This document shows, piece by piece, positions 24,643 to 35,088 of a stretch of 64,000 bases of DNA. The notes under the pieces were generated by a model, which ran no database searches, was not told where the DNA came from, and was given only the letters and a program-made list of their open reading frames with translations. Source of the DNA: Bacillota bacterium (GTDB lineage Bacteria > Bacillota > Clostridia > Clostridiales > Clostridiaceae); assembly GCA_021781655.1 (NCBI GenBank), contig JAJXWJ010000011.1, positions 1 through 64,000 on the forward strand. Direction: 5' to 3'. Positions within the stretch are counted from its first letter, which is position 1; every line of letters starts with the position of its first letter. A program made the position numbers and the translations under genes.

Positions 24643-25279
24643 TAATACCACTTCCTAAAATATAAGAAAATAGCTTTACTGCTTTTGGTGAAAGAAATGC
24701 TTCAAAGGAGAAGCCTATAAACATTATAAAAAAAATAAGTATAAATGTACAAGAGTATACTAATAAATTTTTTAAAAGACTAGTTGTCCATTGGTTTTTG
24801 CCATAGTTATGCATAAGCATAATGGAAAACTTCATTGAAATTACAGAAGCTACAATTATACAAGGTATATAAATTATATTTTGAGGCAATAACGATAATA
24901 AGGATAGCCATATACCTTTGACTCCCATTCCATTTATAAAAAATGCAATAGTAAACCCAAGGGAAAATCCTTTAACTAAATCCATTAGCAATATTATAGG
25001 TAGTCCAATCATAGTTAAACCTAATACCCAAACTATTATTATAGTTAACACATTATTTTTAATGGCTTGAAATAAAATTTGAATATTATCTTGTGAGCTT
25101 GCTCTTGTAATATTAGAAACATAGGAGAGTAAAATGCTTTTTTGTCCAGAATCCATATATTTGACAGCATATACACCAAAAACAATTCCTGTACAAAGGC
25201 AAATTGAGCTAAATATATATAGCCAAACATTAACTTGAAAATGCTTGTATACTAAATTTTCTTTTAAAATCACATTCAT
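24632..25279 (-). CDS. spoIIM: Stage II sporulation protein M
   Basis: A 215-aa polytopic membrane protein with about five transmembrane segments, and the family features of an N-terminal cytoplasmic stretch (KENLVYKHFQVN), FQAIKNNVLTI and LVKGFSLGFTIAFFINGMGVKG. SpoIIM works with SpoIID and SpoIIP to dissolve septal peptidoglycan during engulfment of the forespore, with SpoIIM as the membrane anchor. It leads a coupled pair with the small membrane gene and lies upstream of the xerD-like gene, as in other clostridia. Confidence 0.92.
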   Translation of the reverse strand: MNVILKENLVYKHFQVNVWLYIFSSICLCTGIVFGVYAVKYMDSGQKSILLSYVSNITRASSQDNIQILFQAIKNNVLTIIIVWVLGLTMIGLPIILLMDLVKGFSLGFTIAFFINGMGVKGIWLSLLSLLPQNIIYIPCIIVASVISMKFSIMLMHNYGKNQWTTSLLKNLLVYSCTFILIFFIMFIGFSFEAFLSPKAVKLFSYILGSGIIEI

Positions 25280-25479
25280 AATGCTCCCCCTATATAATCA
25301 CATATATAAATATTTATGATTATATTTAATAAAATATACTGTATGTGAATTTAAAAGTTAGTTTTTAATTTAGTACTCTAATTATATAAATATATAGTGA
25401 CGCATGCACATCAGTATTTACTATTTTCCTTATCATGCCGTCAACTTCACAAATCAAATTATCTAAATTTCACTGTAAT

Positions 25480-26112
25480 TTATCTACCAAATATATTTAA
25501 TACTCCATGTAACAATATTGTTGAATAACTATTTTTCGTTTTAAGTCTAACGGCACCTAAAATAATTCCAAAGCATAATCCTGTTATTACTTTCCATACC
25601 ATAACCATAGCAAGTCCATTTTGCACCCTAAAAGCAATAGAACTAATGTATCCTATATGCCAAAATGCAAATAGTGCCGTAGTAACAATATATGTCTCCC
25701 ATTCTCTTGAAAATATATTATTAAGCTTGTTCCAAACATAACTTCTAAATATTATTTCTTCAAAAATTGGTGTTACCATACTGCTGAAAAAAAGAAGGAT
25801 TATTGCTTGAAAACCTCCAGTAAAATTTGACGGTGTTGCTGTGAAAAGCAATATCGCTACAATTGTTGCAATTATATAAACAGCACTCAATTTTTTAGGA
25901 AATATTGAAAGTGAAATTTTCTTTTTCCTCATAAAAATTATAAGAAAAACTGTTATTATTATCATTGCAAACATGGTTGCCATGCTATCTACAAAATTTG
26001 TTCTTTTTATAAACAGAAAAATACAGTGTGTCATGCTTAATAATAACAATTGAAGAAATATTAATAATAAAATAATTTTACTAATAATATGTACTCTGCT
26101 TTTAATATTCAT
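25480..26112 (-). CDS. CPBP family intramembrane metalloprotease
   Basis: A 210-aa membrane protein with about six segments and the three CPBP/Abi motifs: EEIIFR (in TPIFEEIIFRSYVW), the His of FAFWHIGY and the C-terminal LLHGVLN. Relatives cleave prenylated proteins or membrane anchors, or act as immunity and regulatory proteases. The target is unknown. Of two closely spaced ATGs the second has better spacing from GGTGG. It lies between spoIIM and spo0A but has its own flanking gaps, with no sign of an operon. The 300-nt gap on its upstream side holds only the spo0A terminator. Confidence 0.83.
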   Translation of the reverse strand: MNIKSRVHIISKIILLLIFLQLLLLSMTHCIFLFIKRTNFVDSMATMFAMIIITVFLIIFMRKKKISLSIFPKKLSAVYIIATIVAILLFTATPSNFTGGFQAIILLFFSSMVTPIFEEIIFRSYVWNKLNNIFSREWETYIVTTALFAFWHIGYISSIAFRVQNGLAMVMVWKVITGLCFGIILGAVRLKTKNSYSTILLHGVLNIFGR

Positions 26113-26282
26113 ACTCATTATCCACCTACATATATTATATTTTTTACCAACTAATACAAATCTATATTATCATAATAAAATAATAAATTATATAATTTTT
26201 TTATTTAAATAATTTTTTTGTTACTAAAATGCTCATTATTCTTCGATTGTGTAACTCAAATCAGTAATTTTTGACAACAAAA

Positions 26283-26332
26283 AAACACGTTCTATTTTCT
26301 TTAATAAATAATTAAGAAAATAGAACGTGTTT
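26283..26332 (-). terminator. Strong terminator of spo0A
   Basis: A stem of about 22 bp (AAACACGTTCTATTTTCTT and its complement, with one bulged T) is followed on the minus strand by a TTTTTTT tract. It lies about 100 nt after the spo0A stop. The rest of the 26113-26430 gap is AT-rich DNA with nothing else recognisable. Confidence 0.88.
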
Positions 26333-26430
26333 ACTTTTTCATGTCTCAAAATATTTATTGGTAATCATATCAACAAATTTATTATTTATAGTAATATCAA
26401 ATCTAACTACAAATAACTACATTAAGCCCA

Positions 26431-27243
26431 TTAAGATACCTTATTTTTAAGTCTTAACTTATCAGCAATCATAGCAATAAATTCGGAATTCGTTGGTTTT
26501 CCCTTTGTGTTATGTATTGTATATCCAAATAATTTGTTTATCGCATCAACTTGTCCTCTAGCCCATGCAACTTCTATTGCATGTCTAATTGCTCTTTCTA
26601 CTCTGCTAGCTGTAGTGTTGTATTTTTTTGCAATTGAAGGATATAGTTCTTTTGTAACAGCTGATAAAAGCTCCATATTTTCTACAACCATACCAATTGC
26701 TTCTCTTAAGTACATATAACCTTTAATATGTGCTGGAACTCCGATTTCATGAATAATATGTGTAATTTCTGCTTCTAAGTCTAAAGGTTTTTGAGAAGAT
26801 TTTTGCGTTGACGCTTCTTTTTCTTCTGTTTGATGAGCTGGTTTTTCATCACTTGAAATCGTACTATTAAACATTTCTCTAATTCTTTTTGTAAAAACAT
26901 CCATATCAAAAGGTTTTACAACATAATAATCTGCACCTAAAGAAATCGCTCTTTGAGTTATTTTGTCCTGTCCAACAGCTGATAAAACTATAATCCTTGG
27001 TGGATTTATCAAATTCATCCCATTTAATCTTTCTAAAACACCAAGTCCATCGAGATGAGGCATTATGATGTCTAAAACAACCAAATCTGGGGTTTTTTCT
27101 TGAATAAACTTTAAAGCTTCAAGACCATCCTTTGCTATACCAACTACATCAATATCGCTTTGATTTAATAAATAATCGTTTAAGATATTGCAAAATTCCT
27201 TATTATCATCAGCAATTAACACATTAATTTTTGTACCATCCAT
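26431..27243 (-). CDS. spo0A: Sporulation master response regulator Spo0A
   Basis: A 270-aa regulator. The receiver domain (1-125) has the acidic pair (IADDNKEF), the phospho-acceptor Asp in [12 protein letters not shown] and the Lys in VVKPFD. After a variable linker, the Spo0A effector domain includes the recognition helix [19 protein letters not shown] and the end [15 protein letters not shown]. Phosphorylated Spo0A binds 0A boxes (TGTCGAA) to start sporulation and, in clostridia, also controls solvent or toxin programmes. It follows spoIVB on the same strand, the standard order. Its own promoter carries a 0A box overlapping a sigma-H promoter. Confidence 0.98.
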   Translation of the reverse strand: MDGTKINVLIADDNKEFCNILNDYLLNQSDIDVVGIAKDGLEALKFIQEKTPDLVVLDIIMPHLDGLGVLERLNGMNLINPPRIIVLSAVGQDKITQRAISLGADYYVVKPFDMDVFTKRIREMFNSTISSDEKPAHQTEEKEASTQKSSQKPLDLEAEITHIIHEIGVPAHIKGYMYLREAIGMVVENMELLSAVTKELYPSIAKKYNTTASRVERAIRHAIEVAWARGQVDAINKLFGYTIHNTKGKPTNSEFIAMIADKLRLKNKVS

Positions 27244-27295
27244 CCTTTAACTCTCCTTTAATATTTTTATATATTTTACATATTTTCCCTTTATT

Positions 27296-27324
27296 GTATT
27301 CGACATTGTTTCTAAAAATCCTTT
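27296..27324 (-). promoter_or_regulatory. Sigma-H promoter of spo0A overlapping a 0A box
   Basis: On the minus strand AAAGGATTT (27324-27316), an 11-nt spacer and GTCGAATAC (27304-27296) match the sigma-H consensus (RNAGGAWWW, 11-12 nt, RNNGAATWW). The perfect 0A box TGTCGAA (27305-27299) overlaps the -10 element, about 55 nt before the start codon. This predicts sigma-H-driven expression with direct control by Spo0A itself. Confidence 0.82.
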
Positions 27325-27520
27325 TTTTAGCAATGATTTATTTTATTATTTTTACATTTGCTTTTAATTACCATTATTTATACATATATATTTTATAACT
27401 TATTTAATTAAAAAGCAAGGAAATGTGAATATTTTCTCTATGTTTTACAAGTATATTTAATTATTGGTATTTATACAAATCTACGGATGTATTTAAAGTA
27501 TAGGTCTGTCACTAATAAGA

Positions 27521-27554
27521 AGGCTGACGCACTTTCTTTCATGTGCGTCAGCCT
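27521..27554 (-). terminator. Terminator of spoIVB
   Basis: A perfect 12-bp GC-rich stem (AGGCTGACGCAC and complement, loop of 10 nt) lies 10 nt after the spoIVB stop. TTCTTATT follows. The remainder of the spoIVB-spo0A gap holds the spo0A promoter. Confidence 0.82.
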
Positions 27555-27564
27555 CATATCATTC

Positions 27565-28656
27565 TTACATCAATCCTGAATCTTTTAGCATCCATTCAAT
27601 ATAAATTCCATATCCAACATCTGGTCTATTGATTAGAACATGGGTAACTGCTCCAACAATTTTATTGTTTTGTATAATTGGACTTCCACTCATACCCTGT
27701 ACAATACCACCAGTTTTCTGAAGAAGCACAGGATCAGTAACCTTTATTATCATGCTTTTAGGCCCAGGACTATTTTGCTCTAAAAGTTTTTCGATATTTA
27801 TATCGTAAAGCTGTGGTTTTTCACCATTAATTGTAGTTAATATTTGAGCTTTACCAAGTTTTATTTCATGCCTAAAAGCAACTGGCAACTCTTTTTTTAA
27901 TAAATTTTTCTTTCCAGAAAAATTACTGCCATATATTCCGCAAATAGTATTTTTTTCAATACTTCCAATTGAGGTATCTTCATCAACAAATATTCCTCTA
28001 ACTTCACCCGGATATCCTGCCAAACCTTTTTTTATTGATATTATCGTAGAGTCAACTATATTTCCTTTTTTAACCTTTAACAACGTACCTGTATCAACAT
28101 CCGTTATCGGATGACCAAGAGCTGCAAACTTACCAGTTTTATTATCATAATAAGTTAAGGTTCCAACTCCAGCGGCTCTATCTCTAATCCAAATCCCAAG
28201 CTTATAGTTTTCATCGTCAGCTGATTTTACAGGTAATACATCCTTTATCACTTCTTCACCATTTCTATTGATGGTAACTTTAATTTTTTCAGCATTGTGC
28301 TTGTTAATTAATACAGACATATCTTTAGAACTAGAGATTTTTTCATCATTAATTTTAGTAATTATATCTCCAATTTGTACACCAGAAAGCGCCGCTGGAC
28401 TATTCTCCTTACCTACATTTGTAATTATATCTGATAATCCAACAACTAATACTCCATCTGTATTTAACTTGATACCAATTGGCTCTCCACCCACATTAAC
28501 ATATATTCTGTGTGGATTACTGTAACTCATTATTTTCACTGCTTTTAATTCTTGTGAATTAAATATTTTATTGTAATTAAAACTATAAATATAAGATGTA
28601 AAAAATAATATAGGAGCTAAAACCGATAAAACAATTATTTTATTTTTATTCTTCAT
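27565..28656 (-). CDS. spoIVB: SpoIVB signalling serine peptidase
   Basis: A 363-aa protein with an N-terminal transmembrane anchor, a PDZ domain (about 90-160) and a C-terminal S55 peptidase domain. The nucleophile Ser lies in GMSGSP, and His in AALGHPITD. SpoIVB is secreted from the forespore into the intermembrane space and cleaves SpoIVFA-type proteins to trigger pro-sigma-K processing. The open frame begins five codons upstream inside the ribosome binding site; GGGAGG lies 7 nt before the ATG chosen. The order recN-spoIVB-spo0A is conserved in spore formers. Confidence 0.94.
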   Translation of the reverse strand: MKNKNKIIVLSVLAPILFFTSYIYSFNYNKIFNSQELKAVKIMSYSNPHRIYVNVGGEPIGIKLNTDGVLVVGLSDIITNVGKENSPAALSGVQIGDIITKINDEKISSSKDMSVLINKHNAEKIKVTINRNGEEVIKDVLPVKSADDENYKLGIWIRDRAAGVGTLTYYDNKTGKFAALGHPITDVDTGTLLKVKKGNIVDSTIISIKKGLAGYPGEVRGIFVDEDTSIGSIEKNTICGIYGSNFSGKKNLLKKELPVAFRHEIKLGKAQILTTINGEKPQLYDINIEKLLEQNSPGPKSMIIKVTDPVLLQKTGGIVQGMSGSPIIQNNKIVGAVTHVLINRPDVGYGIYIEWMLKDSGLM

Positions 28657-28773
28657 TTTTTTACCTCCCATTTTTATTTATATCTTATAACTATAATTTC
28701 TCCTGATTTAATGCTATTTATTCTATTTTAATTTTGTTTTATAAGTTAATTAAAACCTTAATAATAACAAAAA

Positions 28774-28796
28774 AATCCATAATAAAATTATGGATT
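28774..28796 (-). terminator. Terminator overlapping the recN stop
   Basis: A 10-bp perfect stem (AATCCATAAT and complement, loop of 3 nt) is followed by a TTTTTTT run on the minus strand. The recN stop codon lies inside the stem. Confidence 0.82.
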
Positions 28797-30494
28797 TTTT
28801 TGCAAAACTTTCTTTTTTTCATTTGCTATATCTATCATTTCCCTAGCATGCTCGTAAGTGAGTTTTGTAACTTCACTTCCTCCCAGCATAATTGCAATTG
28901 CCTTCTCTTTTTCCAAATTTGATAATCTAGCTACCGTTGTACATGTTTTATCGTCAGCTGACTGCTTGGAAACTAAATAATGCACATCTGACATACTTGC
29001 AATTTGAGGCAAATGTGTCACGCAAAAAACTTGATGTTTTTTGGATATTACATACATTTTTTCTGCTACTGCTTGAGCAATCCTTCCACTAATTCCTGTA
29101 TCAATTTCATCAAAAATAACGGAAGGTATATTATCTTTATGTACAAAAACTGTTTTGATAGCAAGCATTATTCTAGATAATTCTCCTCCAGATACTATCT
29201 TTATTAGAGGTTTAATAGGTTCACCTGGATTTGTTGATATAAGAAATTGAATAATATCTGCACCATTTTCATTTATTTTATCTTCATCATATTGAACATC
29301 AATTTTAAATAAACTTTTCTCTAGTCCAATATATTTTAATTCTTCGTTAATTTCCTTTTCCAAAACCTTTGCTATTTCTTTTCTAATGTTATATAATTTT
29401 TGAGATAACTCAATTACTTTTATATGTAATTTTTCTTTTTGTTCTTGCAAGCTATTCAAGGTGTCAGTATATTCTACAAGTTCGTTATATTCCTTTAAGC
29501 TTTTATCTCTATATTGTAAAATTTGCTCAATCTCTTTGCCATATTTTTTCTTTAAGGAATTTATCAAGTAAATTCTTTCGTTTATTTGTTCAAGTTCTCT
29601 TTCGTCAAAATCGATACTGTCCTTCATGTCTCTTATAGAATAAATATTTTGTTCTAAATTATAATATATTTCTTCTAAAGAATCGCATATATTTTTAATT
29701 TTTTCAGAGTGCTTTTCGATAGTTCTCATTTCCTTTATTATTATACTAAAACTATCAAAAATAGAAGTTACTCCTTCATTACCATTATAAAGCTTTTCAT
29801 AACTTTCACTTAATATCTTTTTTATAGTTTCGCTGTTAGAAACTAAAATATACTTTTCTTCAAGTTCCGTATCTTCACCCTTTGAAAGCTTTGCTTTATC
29901 AATTTCATCAATTTGATACTTTAAAAAGTCAATATTTCTTTCTCTATCTTTACTTTTTTTAATTAATTCATCTATCTTTTCTGTAAGATTTTTCAATTTT
30001 AAGTATTCATCTAAATACTGATTTTTTAAATTTCTTAATTTATGTTCTCCATAATTATCCAGAACACTTCTATGATTTTCCCAATTCATTAAGCTTTGAT
30101 TTTCATGTTGACCATGAATATCGATTAATGCTGAGCTAAGTTCCTTTAAATGAGTCAAAAGCACTGTCTTTCCGTTAATTTTCGCAATGCTTTTACCCGA
30201 TAAAAAGGCTTCTCTATTTATTATTATTATATCATCAAATTCGATTTCTAAACTTTTTAAAATTTCTTTCGTTGCATCATTTTCAATAGAAAAAACTGCT
30301 TCAACATTCGTCTTATTTTCACCAGTTCGAATAAAATTTTTGCTAAACTTTACACCAAGCACGTAATTTATAGCATCGATTAGTATAGATTTTCCTGCAC
30401 CTGTTTCTCCTGAAAGTATGTTTAAACCACTTTCAAAAGAAATACTTAAAGATTCAATTAAAGCAAAATTATTGATGTTTAATTGAAGAAGCAT
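28788..30494 (-). CDS. recN: DNA repair protein RecN
   Basis: A 568-aa SMC-like ATPase with Walker A (LSGETGAGKS, about 28-37) near the N-terminus, a long central coiled coil (about 155-380), the signature VSGGELSR and Walker B (PSVIFDEIDTGISG). The HGQHENQSL motif of RecN is present at about 130. RecN gathers broken DNA ends early in double-strand break repair. AGGTGGGG precedes the ATG. It belongs to the argR-recN end of the large conserved block. Confidence 0.96.
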   Translation of the reverse strand: MLLQLNINNFALIESLSISFESGLNILSGETGAGKSILIDAINYVLGVKFSKNFIRTGENKTNVEAVFSIENDATKEILKSLEIEFDDIIIINREAFLSGKSIAKINGKTVLLTHLKELSSALIDIHGQHENQSLMNWENHRSVLDNYGEHKLRNLKNQYLDEYLKLKNLTEKIDELIKKSKDRERNIDFLKYQIDEIDKAKLSKGEDTELEEKYILVSNSETIKKILSESYEKLYNGNEGVTSIFDSFSIIIKEMRTIEKHSEKIKNICDSLEEIYYNLEQNIYSIRDMKDSIDFDERELEQINERIYLINSLKKKYGKEIEQILQYRDKSLKEYNELVEYTDTLNSLQEQKEKLHIKVIELSQKLYNIRKEIAKVLEKEINEELKYIGLEKSLFKIDVQYDEDKINENGADIIQFLISTNPGEPIKPLIKIVSGGELSRIMLAIKTVFVHKDNIPSVIFDEIDTGISGRIAQAVAEKMYVISKKHQVFCVTHLPQIASMSDVHYLVSKQSADDKTCTTVARLSNLEKEKAIAIMLGGSEVTKLTYEHAREMIDIANEKKKVLQKNP

Positions 30495-30505
30495 TAATAC
30501 CCCAC

Positions 30506-30958
30506 CTATTCATTAAGCATTTTTTTAATCTTTTGAACTATTTCGAAAGCCTTTTCTTCACTTCTACATAATATAAAAATAGTATTATCACCTGCTATTG
30601 TACCAGCAATTCCGTCAAAATTCAATAAATCTACTGCTTCTGCTGCACCTGGAGCTGAACCTGATATTGTTTTTATTACAACAAAATTTCCAACCTGTTC
30701 TGTATTTAGAACGGTTTGAGTAAAAACAGCTACCAGTTTATTAGATAAAAAATTTTCTGTTGGCGAGATTGAAGCATATTTATATTTACCACCAATGGAT
30801 AAAACTTTTATTAGTTTAAGTTCTTTTATATCTCTAGAAACTGTTGCCTGTGTTACTTCAATTTGCTGCTTTCTAAGCTCATCTGCTAATTCCTCTTGAG
30901 TCTCAATTTCCATAGAATTAATAATTTCCAGTATTTTGGCATGTCTTGCTATCTTCAT
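30506..30958 (-). CDS. argR: Arginine repressor ArgR/AhrC
   Basis: A 150-aa regulator with an N-terminal winged helix-turn-helix (TQATVSRDIKELKLIKV, about 34-50) and a C-terminal arginine-binding trimerisation domain with GSAPGAAEAVD and GTIAGDNTIFILC. As a hexamer with arginine it represses biosynthetic and activates catabolic arginine genes. The frame opens three codons earlier at a GTG, but the third Met has an 8-nt spacing from AAAGGG and gives the usual family length. It slightly follows nadK, whose stop it nearly abuts. Confidence 0.95.
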   Translation of the reverse strand: MKIARHAKILEIINSMEIETQEELADELRKQQIEVTQATVSRDIKELKLIKVLSIGGKYKYASISPTENFLSNKLVAVFTQTVLNTEQVGNFVVIKTISGSAPGAAEAVDLLNFDGIAGTIAGDNTIFILCRSEEKAFEIVQKIKKMLNE

Positions 30959-30963
30959 TTGCA

Positions 30964-31809
30964 TCACCCTTTACACTCTTTTGTTCTTAATATTATTTTT
31001 TTTCTTAATACTTCAAAATAGTCATATCCTTTTATTCTAATTAGCTTACATGTCATGTCAGCTTTTGTCACACTAATATTATCATCATTTTTAAGTTCCA
31101 ATGCAATTTGACCATCTAAGGACAAGTATGCAGGTTGTTGCTTTTTCTTTATATCTATATGTATTTTGCTGCTGCTCTTTAACACCATAGTTCGAATTCC
31201 TAAGGAAAGTGGGCATATGGGAGTAATAGAAACCGTGTCTAATGTTGGATACATAATCGGACCTCCTGCTGATAAAGAATACGCTGTGGAACCGGTAGGA
31301 GTGGAAATAATTATACCATCCGCAATAAAGTTTGTATAAAATTTTTCATCGATTTTAATACTGTATTCCAGAACACGAGACAATGTTCCTTTAGAAATTA
31401 CAACATCATTTAAAGTATAATACTTTTTTGAAATATTATTTATGTTTGCTGTGCATTCAAGCATTAGCCTATCTTCAATTTCATATTCACCATTTAATAC
31501 ATTTATAACACATTTTTTTAATTCATGATACTCTCCACTAGATAAAAAGCCTAAGTTACCAAGATTCATTCCAAGTATAGGTATATTATACTTAGAAACT
31601 TCTCTGGCTGTATTTAAAATTGTGCCATCTCCACCAAAAGAAATAACGAATTCTAAATTTTCAATTTCTGCTTCATTAAAGGTTTTTGGAGTTTTTACTA
31701 TTACTAACTGTATATCTTTAACTAATTCCTTTAATAAGCTAATAATAAATTGCTCAGCCTTTCCATCCGTATCTTTAGTACTATTAATTACAATTCCTAC
31801 CTTTCTCAT
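30964..31809 (-). CDS. nadK: NAD kinase
   Basis: A 281-aa kinase that phosphorylates NAD to NADP with ATP or polyphosphate. The catalytic GGDGT motif lies in SFGGDGTILNTA (about 55-66), with the NE/D-type strand LGNLGFLS and the glycine-rich DGIIISTPTGSTAYSLSAGGP region. The open frame extends 11 codons further into tlyA, but AGGAG sits 7 nt before the ATG used. It lies in the standard tlyA-nadK-argR-recN order. Confidence 0.95.
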   Translation of the reverse strand: MRKVGIVINSTKDTDGKAEQFIISLLKELVKDIQLVIVKTPKTFNEAEIENLEFVISFGGDGTILNTAREVSKYNIPILGMNLGNLGFLSSGEYHELKKCVINVLNGEYEIEDRLMLECTANINNISKKYYTLNDVVISKGTLSRVLEYSIKIDEKFYTNFIADGIIISTPTGSTAYSLSAGGPIMYPTLDTVSITPICPLSLGIRTMVLKSSSKIHIDIKKKQQPAYLSLDGQIALELKNDDNISVTKADMTCKLIRIKGYDYFEVLRKKIILRTKECKG

Positions 31810-31822
31810 ACGACCGCTCCTA

Positions 31823-32629
31823 TTATAATTCACTATGTGCATTATTTACAAGATTTTTAATAATGTTTAAATCAAACGTGTCACTACACTTTTCTTTATT
31901 GAAATAAACTAAGTATTCTATATTGCCTTCCGGTCCTTTAATTGGAGAATAATCTATTCCAATTATGTTTTGGCCTTCTTTTAATAAAAACTGAACAATG
32001 CCTTCAATAACCTCCTGATGAACAGCAGGGTCTCTTACCACACCTTTTTTACCAACCTTTTCTCGACCGGCCTCAAATTGTGGCTTTATTAATGCAACTA
32101 CCTCTCCACAGGATGATAAAAGAGGAAGCACAGCTGGAATAACCTTTTTTAAAGAAATAAAGGATACGTCTATGCTTGCAAAATCTGCTACCTCACCTAT
32201 ATCTTCATTCTTTACATATCTAATATTTGTTCTTTCCATGCAAACTACTCTTTCATCGGTTCTCAATTTCCAAGCAAATTGACCATAACCCACATCTATT
32301 GCAAACACTTTAGAAGCCCCATTTTGTAACATACAATCTGTAAAGCCACCAGTAGACGCTCCAATATCCATGCATGTCTTTCCATCTAAAGCAATAGAAA
32401 ACTTCTTTATTGCTTTTTCTAGCTTAAAGCCACCTCTGCTTACATATGGCATAGGCTCACCTTTAATTTCAATATTTGCGGTTTCTTTTACCTTTTCACC
32501 ACACTTATCAAATCTAATATTATCAATAAACACCTTACCTGCCATAATACTTGCTTTAGCTTTCTCTCTAGTTTCAAAATAACCTTTTTTCACAAGCAAT
32601 AAATCTAATCGCTCTTTTGACTCTGCCAT
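31823..32629 (-). CDS. tlyA: TlyA-type rRNA methyltransferase
   Basis: A 268-aa protein with an N-terminal S4 RNA-binding domain (RLDLLLVKKGYFETREKAKA) and a C-terminal FtsJ/RrmJ-like SAM methyltransferase domain (MDIGASTGGFTDCML, then DVSFISLKK and ALIKPQFEAG). TlyA enzymes 2'-O-methylate cytidines of 16S/23S rRNA; in some species they were described as haemolysins. GAGGAG precedes the ATG. It lies between dxs and nadK in the same operon. Confidence 0.94.
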   Translation of the reverse strand: MAESKERLDLLLVKKGYFETREKAKASIMAGKVFIDNIRFDKCGEKVKETANIEIKGEPMPYVSRGGFKLEKAIKKFSIALDGKTCMDIGASTGGFTDCMLQNGASKVFAIDVGYGQFAWKLRTDERVVCMERTNIRYVKNEDIGEVADFASIDVSFISLKKVIPAVLPLLSSCGEVVALIKPQFEAGREKVGKKGVVRDPAVHQEVIEGIVQFLLKEGQNIIGIDYSPIKGPEGNIEYLVYFNKEKCSDTFDLNIIKNLVNNAHSEL

Positions 32630-32650
32630 AATATACTCCTCTATTTATAT

Positions 32651-34510
32651 TTACATAAAACTAACAATACTTGCAAATATACCTTCCACATCAAGGCCAT
32701 ATTTTTTATATAAAATATCTACGCTACCATGAGTTATAAATTCATCTTTAAAACCTAAGTTAAGAACACTTACGTTATTATCTATAGAATTTACAAATTG
32801 TAAAACCTCTGCACCAAATCCCCCGGTAATTACGTTGTCTTCTAAGGTTACTATTTTACATTTATCTTTTACTAACTTTTTAAGAAGCTCTGTATCTATA
32901 GGTTTTATAAAATTTGCATTTATTACAGTTATATCAATCCCTACATTTAGAAATTTTTCTCTAACTAAAACTGCATTTTGAACCATTTTTCCAACAGCAA
33001 TTATTGCTAGTTTTCCACCTTCCATTAAAATTTCCCATTTACCTTTTTGAAAATTTTTCTTTCCGCTTAAAATAACATTATTACTGTCTTTTCCTTTTGG
33101 ATATCTTATTGCTATCGGATAATTTTGCTTAAGTGCCCAATCTAACATATATTTTAATTCGTCAGTACATTTTGGACTCATAATTGTCATGTTTGGGATA
33201 TGGGTTAAATAAGATAAATCAAACACACCTTGATGAGTTTCACCATCTTCTCCAACAATTCCAGCTCTATCAATTGCAAAAACAACTGGCAAATTTTGCA
33301 GGCAAACATCATGCAAAATCTGATCGTACGCTCTTTGAAGAAAGGTTGAATATACAGCAAAAACCGGTCTATACCCTTCTACAGCAAACCCAGCTGCCAT
33401 AGTAACAGCATGCTGTTCTGCAATTCCAACATCAAAAAACCTATTAGGAAACTGTTTTGAAAAATCTATAAGTCCTGTACCGTCGGGCATTGCAGCTGTT
33501 ATACCGACAATTTTATCATTTTCCTTTGCTAATTTTATCATTTGTTTTGCAAAAACCTTTGAATATGTTTTATCGCAGTCTACTTTAATCATACCATCAC
33601 TATGATTAAAGGGTCCGATACCGTGAAACTTATTTGGATTTTTTTCGGCAAAATTATAGCCTTTTCCCTTTGTAGTCAAAACATGAATTAGAACTGGTCC
33701 TGTCAAATTTTTAGCCATCTTAAGTGTCTCCGTAACCTCTTCTATATCATGGCCATCAATTGGTCCAAGATATTTAAGTCCCATATCCTCAAAAAACTTT
33801 CCTGGTATAAATATTTGTTTTACTCCATCCTTAATTTTTTGTAAAGAATTTGCAACTCCTGCTCCTACATTTGTTCTTCTTAGATTATTTTTAACTTCTT
33901 CTTTAAATTTATTGTAGGTAGGATCAATTCGTATTTTATTTAAGTATTTTGACATTCCTCCAACATTTTTAGAGATGGACATTTGATTGTCATTTAAAAT
34001 TATAATAACCTTTGTCTTATTGTATCCAATATCATTTAACGCCTCAAAGGCCATACCTCCAGTACAAGCTCCATCTCCAATTATTGATATAACATTAAAC
34101 TTTTTACCACCTAAATCTCTGGCTCTAGCTATACCAAGCGCTGCTGAAATAGAAGTACTGCTATGTCCTGTATTAAAAATATCATATTCACTTTCTTCCC
34201 TTTTAGGAAAACCACTTAAACCATTATATTTTCTAAGAGTATCAAATTTATTTTTTCTTCCAGTTAATATTTTATGTATATAAGCCTGATGCCCTACATC
34301 CCAAATAAGTTTGTCTTCTTTCATATCAAAAACTTTATATAAACTTAAAGTTAATTCTACTACTCCTAAATTAGATGCTAAATGCCCACCTGTTTTAGAA
34401 ACTGAATAAATTAAAAATTCCCTTATTTCTTTTGCTAATTTATTTAATTGATTTTTATCCATTTCCTTTAGTTCATCAATGCTTTTTAAATTATCAAGTA
34501 TTTCAGTCAT
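32651..34510 (-). CDS. dxs: 1-deoxy-D-xylulose-5-phosphate synthase
   Basis: About 619 aa, full length for the family. The thiamine-diphosphate motif [15 protein letters not shown]...LNDNQMSI is visible in the first third, with [14 protein letters not shown] upstream. The central transketolase pyrimidine domain has [15 protein letters not shown], and the C-terminal transketolase domain is intact. It condenses pyruvate and glyceraldehyde-3-phosphate in the first step of the MEP isoprenoid pathway. Two ATGs compete; the second has 9-nt spacing from AAAGGA. The first would overlap the oapA stop by ATGA. Together with ispA it supplies polyprenyl precursors. Confidence 0.97.
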   Translation of the reverse strand: MTEILDNLKSIDELKEMDKNQLNKLAKEIREFLIYSVSKTGGHLASNLGVVELTLSLYKVFDMKEDKLIWDVGHQAYIHKILTGRKNKFDTLRKYNGLSGFPKREESEYDIFNTGHSSTSISAALGIARARDLGGKKFNVISIIGDGACTGGMAFEALNDIGYNKTKVIIILNDNQMSISKNVGGMSKYLNKIRIDPTYNKFKEEVKNNLRRTNVGAGVANSLQKIKDGVKQIFIPGKFFEDMGLKYLGPIDGHDIEEVTETLKMAKNLTGPVLIHVLTTKGKGYNFAEKNPNKFHGIGPFNHSDGMIKVDCDKTYSKVFAKQMIKLAKENDKIVGITAAMPDGTGLIDFSKQFPNRFFDVGIAEQHAVTMAAGFAVEGYRPVFAVYSTFLQRAYDQILHDVCLQNLPVVFAIDRAGIVGEDGETHQGVFDLSYLTHIPNMTIMSPKCTDELKYMLDWALKQNYPIAIRYPKGKDSNNVILSGKKNFQKGKWEILMEGGKLAIIAVGKMVQNAVLVREKFLNVGIDITVINANFIKPIDTELLKKLVKDKCKIVTLEDNVITGGFGAEVLQFVNSIDNNVSVLNLGFKDEFITHGSVDILYKKYGLDVEGIFASIVSFM

Positions 34511-34512
34511 AC

Positions 34513-35070
34513 TCATCTATCCTTTACTATTACATACAAAATTCTCGATACTCTTCTTACTATATTATAACTGTTCTTAATTGCATAACTTTTACCTGTT
34601 GATTTAAAGGAAATTGTAGCTGATGCTATTAAAGTTCCCACAACGACTCCCATTACAGCAGAATTTAAGCTTTGAAATCGATCAAGTAATTTTACTACTA
34701 TAATTGCTCCTGCAGATCCACTTACAATTCCGCAAACATCACCTATAACATCATTGCAAAAGCTTGAAACCTTATCAGCATTTCTAATAAGCTTTATAGC
34801 TGTTTTTGCTCCTTTAATTTTTTTCGATGCCATAGCATGAAAAGGTGTTTCATCAGCTGCTGTAAATGCAATGCCAATTATATCAAAAATCACCCCAATT
34901 ATTATAATTAGAGCTAAGACAATACATGCTATTATAATATTTACTCCTTTTAATACCACATTAGATATTAAGGAAATACTGCTACTTATAACTATGGACC
35001 AAAATAGGATAGTAAAAATCCACTTTTTCCTACCATTTGATTGGATCCTTTTAGAACTCTTTTTAGCCAA
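34513..35070 (-). CDS. oapA: OLE-associated membrane protein OapA
   Basis: A 185-aa basic membrane protein with about four hydrophobic segments, directly downstream of the OLE RNA and upstream of dxs, exactly where OapA lies in Bacillus halodurans and other OLE-bearing Firmicutes. OapA binds OLE RNA and carries it to the membrane. The start is a TTG ([10 protein letters not shown]...) 8 nt after GGAGG; the longer open frame reading back to 35148 would run into the OLE sequence and is not credible. The Lys/Arg-rich N-terminus and the loop between helices are likely RNA contacts (inference). Confidence 0.85.
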   Translation of the reverse strand: MAKKSSKRIQSNGRKKWIFTILFWSIVISSSISLISNVVLKGVNIIIACIVLALIIIIGVIFDIIGIAFTAADETPFHAMASKKIKGAKTAIKLIRNADKVSSFCNDVIGDVCGIVSGSAGAIIVVKLLDRFQSLNSAVMGVVVGTLIASATISFKSTGKSYAIKNSYNIVRRVSRILYVIVKDR

Positions 35071-35088
35071 AACTTCATCCTCCAAAAT

